64,000 nucleotides of DNA from positions 124,001 to 188,000 of the forward strand of contig NZ_JAMOIM010000007.1 in assembly GCF_026130545.1 (NCBI RefSeq). Reading direction: 5' to 3'. Every line of letters begins with the position of its first letter. Positions within the stretch are counted from its first letter, which is position 1. The notes under the pieces were generated by a model. It was not told the origin of the DNA. It saw only the letters and a program-made list of their open reading frames with translations, and ran no database searches. This stretch comes from Lichenifustis flavocetrariae. Its GTDB lineage: Bacteria > Pseudomonadota > Alphaproteobacteria > Rhizobiales > Beijerinckiaceae. The position numbers and the translations under genes are program-made. Of the stretch, positions 15,700 to 25,397 are shown in pieces.

Positions 15700-17592
15700 A
15701 TGGCCGACTCCGCGCCTGAGCGGATGGAATCCGCGCATCTCATTCTCGAACGGCGAGGCACGGTTCCGGCCGGCCTTCTCGCGCCCGACATCTATGACAG
15801 TTGGATGCGCTGCATTGCGCTCGGCCTGAACACCCAGCGCCCGCCGCCGATTCACAGGGTTAGCGCGAGCACGCTGCGCCAGGAACAGCAACGGCATGCG
15901 CTCATCCGCGGGCTGGCCTTGGCGGAAATGCACACGCTGCATCAGCAGATCGCCGGTTCGAACTATATGATCGCCTTCGCGACCCCGGGCGGCACGCTCC
16001 TCGACATCGTGTCGGACCAGAGCTTCGACGACACGGCGGATGCCGCGGCCATCCGGCCCGGCTGCGTCTGGACCGAAGATCTCTGCGGCACGAACGGACT
16101 TGGCACAGCGGCTTTTCTAAAGCGACCCATCACGGTCGAAGGCGGGGAACATTTCTTTTCCCGCTACAGATCGCTGACCTGCACGGCGTCTCCTGTCTTC
16201 GGGCCAGACGGCAAGCTTGCTGGCGTCCTCGACGCCTCGTCGGATTGCCTGTCGCGCCAGACCCATACCCAGGCGCTGGTCGCGATGGCGGCCACGCAGA
16301 TCGAAAACGGCCTCTTTCGCGAACAGCATCGCGCCGACGTGATCATCGCATTCCACAATCGCGGTGAATACCTGCACACTTTGAGCGCCGGCCTCTTGGC
16401 CGTCGACCCTGCCGGACGCGTGCTCGCCGTGAACCGGGCGGCCAACATGCTGCTGCTCGGCCTGCCGGCCATGCCCGGACGCAATTTCAGCGACATTTTC
16501 CGAACCCGATTCGATGATTTTCTTGACGATGGTCGCCGCCAGGAGCGCCAGCGCTTGCAAGACGAAGTGGGCAGTAGCTTCGTCGCGACAATCGGCCACT
16601 CGCGTCCGGTTGCCATGGCGCAGGCGGCCGGCAAGCTCCGGGTGGCCACGAACGCGCCCGATCTGAAGCGCGCCGCACCAACCGGGTTCGTCTCCGCCGA
16701 CCGTGGCGTCGCGGCCTTGGTGCATCAGGCGGAACTCGCAGCCCTGCGCAAGATGCCGATCCTGATCCGGGGCGAGACCGGCACCGGAAAGGAACAACTG
16801 GCCCGATATGCCCATGCGGCCAGCCGCCGTCCGGGCGCCTTCGTCCCCGTCAATTGCGCGGCACTGCCCGAGACGCTGATCGAAGCCGAATTGTTCGGCT
16901 ATGCCGACGGCTCTTTCACAGGCGCCCGCAAAGGCGGTTCGGCCGGCCTCTTCCGCGAAGCCGACGGCGGCACATTGTTCCTCGACGAGATCGGCGACAT
17001 GCCGGTCACCCTGCAAGCCGTCCTGCTGCGCTTCCTCGACGACTGGACCGTGCGCCCCATAGGCGGCACGAAGCGGGTCATCGACATCCTTCTGGTTTCA
17101 GCCACAAACGCCAATCTCGACGAATCGATCGCGCGCGGACGGTTCCGATCCGATCTCCTGTTCCGGCTCAATACCTTGGAAGTTACGCTGCCGCCCCTGC
17201 GGGATCGCGCCGATTTCGGGGCGGTGGCCCGGCACCTGCTGGCTCTGATCGATCCCAACAGACAACTCAGTGATCGGGCCGTCGCGCGGCTGGCGGCTTT
17301 CGACTGGCCCGGCAACATCCGGGAACTGCGCAACGTGCTCTCGCGGCTGACGCTCGACCTCGGCGATGACATGATCGACGAGGACGCGATCGAAGCCATC
17401 TCGACCATGCCGTGCCGACAGAGGGTCGCGGGCACGTTGCACGACTTCCAACGCGCCAGAATCGCCGCCACTTACAGCGAGACGGGCGACAACGTGAGCG
17501 AGACGGCCCGTCGTCTCGGTATTTCCCGCAACACGGTCTATCGCGCTCTCGGGCTCGGCAAAGCCGCGACCAAAGACGACCTTCATTCCTGA
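15700..17592 (+). CDS. Sigma-54-dependent enhancer-binding activator (AcoR/MimR/PrmR-type)
   Basis: 630 residues. An N-terminal GAF-like sensor (about 60-200, with TEDLCGTNGLGTAAFL) and a PAS-like part precede the AAA+ domain: Walker A GETGTGKE near 358, the sigma-54 loop as GSFTGA near 404 (usually GAFTGA), Walker B LFLDEIGDM, and an arginine-finger region. A Fis-type HTH closes the protein (NVSETARRLGISRNTVYRAL). GGGAGG precedes ATG 15700, so upstream in-frame starts are not needed. Divergent from the operon with the RpoN promoter; it presumably senses the monooxygenase substrate or its oxidation product. Confidence 0.92.
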   Translation: MADSAPERMESAHLILERRGTVPAGLLAPDIYDSWMRCIALGLNTQRPPPIHRVSASTLRQEQQRHALIRGLALAEMHTLHQQIAGSNYMIAFATPGGTLLDIVSDQSFDDTADAAAIRPGCVWTEDLCGTNGLGTAAFLKRPITVEGGEHFFSRYRSLTCTASPVFGPDGKLAGVLDASSDCLSRQTHTQALVAMAATQIENGLFREQHRADVIIAFHNRGEYLHTLSAGLLAVDPAGRVLAVNRAANMLLLGLPAMPGRNFSDIFRTRFDDFLDDGRRQERQRLQDEVGSSFVATIGHSRPVAMAQAAGKLRVATNAPDLKRAAPTGFVSADRGVAALVHQAELAALRKMPILIRGETGTGKEQLARYAHAASRRPGAFVPVNCAALPETLIEAELFGYADGSFTGARKGGSAGLFREADGGTLFLDEIGDMPVTLQAVLLRFLDDWTVRPIGGTKRVIDILLVSATNANLDESIARGRFRSDLLFRLNTLEVTLPPLRDRADFGAVARHLLALIDPNRQLSDRAVARLAAFDWPGNIRELRNVLSRLTLDLGDDMIDEDAIEAISTMPCRQRVAGTLHDFQRARIAATYSETGDNVSETARRLGISRNTVYRALGLGKAATKDDLHS

Positions 17593-17631
17593 CCAATCGC
17601 GATCGGCCCTCCAGTGCTTGGAACCAACCCC

Positions 17632-18051
17632 ATGTTTACCCCGGAAAACGACCTCGAACGGGCCATGCAGCAGGCCGTGCGGGACACGACCAAAATCGCC
17701 GATTTTTACCGGACGCTTCTTGAATCCGAAATTTATATCCTGACCCCCGAGGCCAAGATGGAACCGGGCCGACGCCGCTCTCTCAAATATCTGGAGCCTC
17801 TTCACGTCGCGACCGTCGAGTTCCAGGGGCTCCGCTGGCATCCGGCCTTCACATCGAAGAAGCGGATCTCGGCCTATGTCAAGGAACCCGAAACCTGCTT
17901 CGGCGCGGTCGCCAAGAACATGTTGCCGATGCTGGCCGGCTCGAACTTCTGGTTCAACCCGCTTTCCGAATGTCAAAAGCCCATGCCGGCCAGTGAGGTG
18001 GCTCTGCTCTTGTCCGGCGAAATCTTTGATGCACTGAACAAGGCCACGTAA
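17632..18051 (+). CDS. SseB-like protein
   Basis: 139 residues from ATG 17632; an in-frame GTG at 17614 is an alternative start. It resembles the N-terminal domain of SseB (enhanced serine sensitivity B): LERAMQQAVRDTTKIADFYRTLLES near the start and the block GAVAKNMLPMLAGSNFWFNPLS near the end. Soluble, no signal peptide. Follows the sigma-54 activator by 39 bases and could be co-transcribed, but no functional link to the monooxygenase is evident. Confidence 0.7.
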   Translation: MFTPENDLERAMQQAVRDTTKIADFYRTLLESEIYILTPEAKMEPGRRRSLKYLEPLHVATVEFQGLRWHPAFTSKKRISAYVKEPETCFGAVAKNMLPMLAGSNFWFNPLSECQKPMPASEVALLLSGEIFDALNKAT

Positions 18052-18236
18052 GGACAGGTTTCGTGGCTACCGATGAAAGGCCATACACAATCCAAATTGA
18101 CGGAGACTGGTGCGCCTGACACTCGGCCTTTGGAACGATCAATCGGGGTTGCGCCCGCAAGCCGCCGCTCCGGGAACGCTTTCGCTCGCATCCCGTTCGA
18201 TCCAAACCTTGTGATATCGACGCGGATCGGCTCGCC

Positions 18237-18962
18237 ATGTCCATTCGAAGCTTTGTGCGAGACTATCTCTCCGCGACGAACCTGCTGCGGTTGGTGCCGA
18301 TCAGCATCGTGCTCGTCACGGGTGTGGTGCTCACCACCTGGACGCACCGGTTGTTGAGCGATCATCGCGATCTCGTTGTGCACACGCACGAGGTCATCGA
18401 AATGGCGAAGGACGTCCTCATCGGTCTCGACGATGCCGAGACCGGGCAGCGGGGTTACCTGCTAAGTGGCGAACGTCGAGACCTCGAGCCTTACGGGCAT
18501 GCCCGCGAGCGCCTTGGGTGGATGAGCGCCACCCTCAAAGAGCAACTCGCCGACAATTCGCAACAGACGGCCCATTTCGCCGCTTTGTCGACGCTGATGC
18601 AAACGAAGCTCGGCGAATTGCAGGCCGCGATCGATGTTCGTGACAAAGCGGGTTTCAAGGCGGCCCTCGCGACGGAGCGCGCCAGCACCGAGCGGGCGAC
18701 CATGGATGCCATCCGGCATGAAATCGGTCAGATCACCGAAGGCGAGAAGGCGCTTCTGAGCGCCAGGGACGCCGAGGTGCAGAAGGACGAGCGACGGGTG
18801 CAACTCGTCGCGATCCTGGTCGGCTTGGCGTCCCTGCTGACGCGCGCCGGCGTCGAGCTCTACATCACGCGAAAGCAACTCGCGCAGGACCGCGTGACAT
18901 CGGGCGTCGCGGTGTCACGGACATCGAGCGTGGCAAACAATCCCTCCGCGCCACTGGCATAG
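18237..18962 (+). CDS. Stand-alone CHASE3-domain membrane protein
   Basis: 241 residues. A first membrane helix (about 19-36, VPISIVLVTGVVLTTW) is followed by an extracytoplasmic four-helix CHASE3 sensor with the hallmark LIGLDDAETGQRGYLLSG near residue 63, and a second membrane helix near 198-212. CHASE3 domains normally sit in front of histidine kinase, GGDEF or methyl-accepting modules; here the protein stops about 25 residues after the second helix, so no output domain is present. It may act with a separate partner or be a remnant. Confidence 0.8.
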   Translation: MSIRSFVRDYLSATNLLRLVPISIVLVTGVVLTTWTHRLLSDHRDLVVHTHEVIEMAKDVLIGLDDAETGQRGYLLSGERRDLEPYGHARERLGWMSATLKEQLADNSQQTAHFAALSTLMQTKLGELQAAIDVRDKAGFKAALATERASTERATMDAIRHEIGQITEGEKALLSARDAEVQKDERRVQLVAILVGLASLLTRAGVELYITRKQLAQDRVTSGVAVSRTSSVANNPSAPLA

Positions 18963-19207
18963 AAGGCCAGACAGTTCGCCACTATCATGTGTGTCCAGGA
19001 TCGCCCCGGCAAATCTCAGATGCAGGCAGATGCAGTGTGAAGAGAATGGGTTGGCTCTCTTCGGCCAGACCGTTTCGCCCACGGGAGTCACTTACGATCC
19101 CGGTCTGCACACTGCGGCGAGAGAGCCGGCGTAGAAAGCTTTCGCATGATCGGCACGCGACGTAACGCTCACGCCGATCATTGTCCTCGGGGTCCTAAGG
19201 ATCAACG

Positions 19208-19234
19208 GGAGCGGGCTCCTCAAAAACCCGCTCC
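19208..19234 (-). terminator. Hairpin just downstream of katG
   Basis: GGAGCGGG and CCCGCTCC (8 bp, 11-base loop) begin 6 bases after the katG stop codon. The T-rich stretch is in the loop rather than after the stem, so it may be a weak terminator or a 3-prime stabiliser. The rest of the gap 18963-19240 shows nothing else I can name. Confidence 0.4.
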
Positions 19235-19240
19235 GTCAGC

Positions 19241-21677
<2,437 letters not shown>

Positions 21678-22586
21678 TTGAGCAAATCGATTATCCAGCG
21701 GCTCACTCTCCGGCAGCTGACCTATCTTCTCGCGTTGCAGGAGCATCAGCATTTCGGGCGTGCGGCGGCTGCTTGCGCGGTGACGCAATCGACCCTGTCT
21801 TCGGCGCTTGCCGAGCTGGAATTGATCCTGGAGACGCAGCTCGTCGAGCGCTCCAAGCGCAGCCTGCGCTTCACGGCCGTCGGGTTGGTGGTCGCGGCCC
21901 ATGCGCGCGACGTGATCCGCTCGGTGGAAGACCTGTGCGAGGGCCTGCAGAGCGAGCGCGAAGCCCTGGTGGGCACGCTGCGGATGGCCGCCATTCCCAC
22001 CATCGCGCCGTTCCTGCTACCCCGCATCGTCACGGCCGTGGGCGCGCGATGGCCGCGCCTTCGGCTGTTCGTCCGAGAAATGCTGACGAGCGGCGCCTGC
22101 GAGGCGCTGCAGAGGAACACCGTCGATTGTGTGCTTCTCGCCCTGCCGGCCGAGTGCGGCGACGTGGCGATCTGCGAGATCATGGCCGACCAGCTCCTGG
22201 TTGCGGCACGGCCGCGCGAGGGCGCGGCCCTCGGCGAGGTCTCGGAGCTGACCGCCGATCCGTCGCGGCTGCTCTTGCTCGATGAGGGTCACTGCCTACG
22301 CGATCAGGCGCTCGCCGCTTGCAATCTTTCCAATGCCTCGTCCGAGTCGCCGCTGATCGCATCGACACTGCAGACCTTGGTGCAGATGGTCGATGCGGGC
22401 CTCGGCGTGACTTTCGTTCCGCAGATGGCCGTTGCGGCCGGTATCCTGCACGGCACGCGTGTGACCAGTCGAGCCATCAGGCCCGGGGTCGAGCGTCGCA
22501 TCGCTTTGGTCTGGCGGAAGCGGTCTCCCCGGGCGTCCGACCTGCAACTTCTCGGGGCGACCATCCGGGCCGCGGTGATCACATGA
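21678..22586 (+). CDS. oxyR: LysR-family hydrogen-peroxide-responsive regulator OxyR
   Basis: 302 residues. N-terminal HTH: LTYLLALQEHQHFGRAAAA and VTQSTLSSALAELE; C-terminal LysR effector domain. The two redox cysteines of OxyR are present with canonical 9-residue spacing in LLDEGHCLRDQALAAC, where Cys oxidation switches the protein on. The start is TTG at 21678 (MSKSIIQRLT) with no strong ribosome site, so the exact start is less certain. Divergent from katG, its classical target. Confidence 0.92.
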   Translation: MSKSIIQRLTLRQLTYLLALQEHQHFGRAAAACAVTQSTLSSALAELELILETQLVERSKRSLRFTAVGLVVAAHARDVIRSVEDLCEGLQSEREALVGTLRMAAIPTIAPFLLPRIVTAVGARWPRLRLFVREMLTSGACEALQRNTVDCVLLALPAECGDVAICEIMADQLLVAARPREGAALGEVSELTADPSRLLLLDEGHCLRDQALAACNLSNASSESPLIASTLQTLVQMVDAGLGVTFVPQMAVAAGILHGTRVTSRAIRPGVERRIALVWRKRSPRASDLQLLGATIRAAVIT

Positions 22587-22680
22587 CGCGTCGCGACAGA
22601 CCGACACCTCGCAAGAGCGTTGCAAGATGTGCGAACGAAACGACGGCATGCGTCGCGACCAGGAAGGCCCGTCCAGCGTC

Positions 22681-23730
22681 ATGAAGGTGATCCACATCAG
22701 GGCTCCCCGCGATCGGCGCCATCTGCGATCCACATTGGCATCATTGGCGCTCGCTCTCTGCTGTTGTGCCGGCTTGACCAGTTCCACCCGCGCCGCCTGT
22801 CATGGGCACGACGTTCTGCGCGCCATCATGGAGCGCAACCCGGATGCCTATGCCGAGATCGCCACGGCCGCTCAGGCGATGCCGTTCAACACGGGCACGC
22901 TGTTTCGCGTGAGCCGGGACGGCATCTCACCCTCCTTTCTGTTCGGAACCCTGCACGTCGCCGATCCGCGGCTCGCGTCCCTGCCCGCGCAGGCAAAAGA
23001 GGGGCTGGACGCCTCGAAGGCCGTGGTGCTCGAAACCCTCGATCTCGACGGGCGGAGTCTCGTGGGCGGCGGCCCGGATGGAACGGGGCTGTCGACCGCC
23101 CTCACGGCGACGCCCCAGGAGAAGTCGAAACATCTCTTGGGCGGGGTCGATTTCGCTCGGCTCAAAGCTCTGACGGCATTGCGGGGCCTTCCCGAAACAG
23201 TGGTGGAAACCGCCAAACCTTCGGCTTTGGCCCTGATGCTCGATCTTCCCACCTGCGCGGTCCACAAGGCCGGCGATCCACCCTTTGTCGACGAACAAGT
23301 GCTGGGGAGGGCGAAAGCCAAAGGGTTGAAGACGATCGGTCTCGAATCGGCCCTCGAGCAATTCACGGTCGCGGATGGGCTGTCACCCGAGACCCAGGCG
23401 ACCCTCCTGAAAGCCGTGCTGACCCAGTCTCGGGAAGCCCAGAACATCATTGAATCCTCGATCCTTCTTTATCAGCAGGGTCGAACAGGCTTGCTGCTGG
23501 CCTGGACGAGCGCCCTCGACCCCTTTCCCGGAAAGGCCGCGGCCGCCATTCCGCTCGCTTTCGTGGATCGCACGATTCGCGTGAGGAACCTCAGGATGCG
23601 CGATCGCCTGCTTCCCATCCTTAGCAAGGGGGGTGCCTTCATCGCCGTGGGCGCTCTGCACCTTCCTGGCCAGGACGGACTGGCCGCGCTTTGCGAAAGG
23701 GCGGGCTACCGAGTCGAACGGCTCCTCTAG
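22681..23730 (+). CDS. TraB/GumN-family exported protein
   Basis: About 349 residues from ATG 22681; an in-frame ATG at 22627 lies upstream. A signal peptide with hydrophobic LASLALALCCCAGL precedes the mature part, and the Cys run could serve as a lipobox. Family features: FLFGTLHVADPRL near the N-terminus, VVLETLDLDG, ALMLDLPTC, GLESALEQF, and IAVGALHLPGQDGL at the end with the conserved GxxH pattern. TraB/GumN proteins are thought to be metal-dependent peptidase-like proteins; substrate unknown. Confidence 0.83.
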   Translation: MKVIHIRAPRDRRHLRSTLASLALALCCCAGLTSSTRAACHGHDVLRAIMERNPDAYAEIATAAQAMPFNTGTLFRVSRDGISPSFLFGTLHVADPRLASLPAQAKEGLDASKAVVLETLDLDGRSLVGGGPDGTGLSTALTATPQEKSKHLLGGVDFARLKALTALRGLPETVVETAKPSALALMLDLPTCAVHKAGDPPFVDEQVLGRAKAKGLKTIGLESALEQFTVADGLSPETQATLLKAVLTQSREAQNIIESSILLYQQGRTGLLLAWTSALDPFPGKAAAAIPLAFVDRTIRVRNLRMRDRLLPILSKGGAFIAVGALHLPGQDGLAALCERAGYRVERLL

Positions 23731-23904
23731 CCTCGGGGCAAGCTGCCCCACGAAGATGCCGGCCAAAACGCCACCTACCAAGACCAGACACAAGGTGAAG
23801 AACGCCGTAGGGTCGTTCCTCGTTGTCTCCCAGAAGGCTTCTGGCTTGTGACTCTTGGTACTTACCTGGACGGCCTCGGCTTTGCTATTGGGGGGTGTTG
23901 GTTG

Positions 23905-24042
23905 CTACTGAAGCAGAGAAAAGGCAAACACAAAAGCCACGGCCGCGATGACCAGCCTGAAGACCGATCCCCGCTGGTAGTCTCTCAGCCGCACTTTCCG
24001 CCCTCCGTTGACGACGTTTAGCCCACCACGTCGTTCATGCAA
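23905..24042 (-). CDS. Possible small membrane peptide (29-45 residues)
   Basis: An open frame on the minus strand ends at TAG 23905 and encodes RLRDYQRGSVFRLV followed by IAAVAFVFAFSLLQ, one membrane helix. A GTG at 23994 has GGAGGG 7 bases upstream (29 residues); a TTG at 24042 would give 45. No family recognised. The remainder of 23731-24089 shows nothing else I can support. Confidence 0.25.
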   Translation of the reverse strand: MHERRGGLNVVNGGRKVRLRDYQRGSVFRLVIAAVAFVFAFSLLQ

Positions 24043-24089
24043 GGAAGGTCCGAGTTAAACCGATGTGGGCTCGTGCGCTCGCTGGAGCG

Positions 24090-25062
24090 CTAGCTACTCT
24101 CAGTGTAAGCTTTGGGTGCGTCTCCATCCCACCAGCTATAGACGTTGTCCATATGCGGGGAGGGCGCAAAGCGCTTACAGAAGCGTGCGACGTGCAGTTG
24201 TCCCAAGAAGTTACGGTATGTAACTATGCCGTATACCCAGAGGGGTAATTTTGTCTTCCATAATGCCAGCCACCTCGTCATTAGAGAGGCCAAGCGTCGC
24301 GTACCTTGCGGCGTCCAGTTCATGCGTTTCGCCACCATCAACAACTGCATTGAACGGTAGGGTAAGGACGTTCTGATAATCTGGCTCGTCTGGGAGCTTG
24401 CCTCCCAAGAAGATGTCACAAGAGGATTGAGCGAGGAAAGCTGGAGATCTTCCATAATTTCGGATTTCACAAATAGCCGTTGGGTTTTGCAACCCCAAAC
24501 GGATACTGCTTGTTCCAGTCTTGTCATAGATCGCGTGGATGCGAATGCTGCTCAGAACAAGCTTTGGAGTTTCTACTGCGACTACAGCGTCTGCAGATCG
24601 TTTTGCAGCAAAAGCCGCGTCCCGAGCAGCTTCTATCGAGCTTCGCATATCTCGGGACTGCCCAGCAGCGATGCTAAGATTGTCTTTCCGCTGCAACCGA
24701 CTCGCTTCCCACAAATCTCGCGTGGATTTGTCGAGCCCAGCGGTCTTCCAAGCCAAAACAGCAGTGAAGGCGACAAGGAGCAAGTCGCTCAGCTTCACAT
24801 CGAGCAGCCAATCAGTCAGCGCGTCAAACGAGCCTATCCCGGCTGTGGAACGATGATCTTGATCGCCATCGCATTCCTGCTTCGTCAATCCCGCTTTGCG
24901 CGCCTGACCGACTACTTGCCCGTAGCGGCTCCGATCCTCCTGCTTCTGCTCCTGGGTCTTATGTGAGGCGAAAGCGAGCGCAGAAGCCAGCAAAACAAAC
25001 GTGAAGAGTGCGCCCAGGAGAAAGTCAGGAACGACGGAGTTGCGCTTTGGATCGCCGGACAT
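24090..25062 (-). pseudogene. Two-helix membrane protein of unknown function, apparently frameshifted near its C-terminus
   Basis: From ATG 25062 the frame gives 283 residues: a membrane helix (residues 13-33), a second at about 90-106 (DLLLVAFTAVLAWKT), a helical/coiled part with QSRDMRSSIEAARDAAFAAKR, then a beta-type domain with LGLQNPTAICEIRNYGRSPA. The frame ends at 24211 after EDKITPLGIRH. The overlapping frame instead gives LPLWVYGIVTYRNFLGQL, HVARFCKRF and ends at 24090, which looks like the genuine tail of this common rhizobial family. Removing one G from the GGGG run at 24242-24245 joins the two. Real mutation or sequencing error cannot be told. Confidence 0.6.
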
Positions 25063-25397
25063 TGGCTCATTTGGGCAAGAATAAAAGATTTTCCAATCGT
25101 ACTCCTTCCATCTCCAAAGCCGCTAGAGCCAGGCGGGAATGTCGCCGCTCATGCCCTAAAATGTGGTGCGAACCGCTATAGAGTGCTTGTGCCGTTTGCG
25201 CCATGATACTGCGTCCGTGCAGGGTTTCCCTTTCCCTTCGGCATCCTCTCATCAAAATCCGCTGAGCGATGAGGCCGGATTCCGGACCTTTGTCACACAG
25301 GACCGGCGCCCGGATCGCCTCCGCATTGCGTGTAGACGCAGAGCGTGCTGATGTGGGGCTCTTTGAACCTACTGGCATTGGCTAGACGCAAATACGT
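25063..25397. other. Intergenic region without recognised gene
   Basis: 335 bases between two divergent genes (membrane protein, minus; caspase-like protein, plus). I see no RNA gene, repeat or strong palindrome. It must contain the promoters of both neighbours, but none could be assigned with confidence. Confidence 0.5.

Noticed and set aside
23735-23905. Minus-strand stretch reading as a membrane helix (FFTLCLVLVGGVLAGIFVG) next to the TraB gene
   Set aside because: No usable start codon was found after the preceding stop and the frame continues as antisense of the TraB-family gene; at most a gene remnant.
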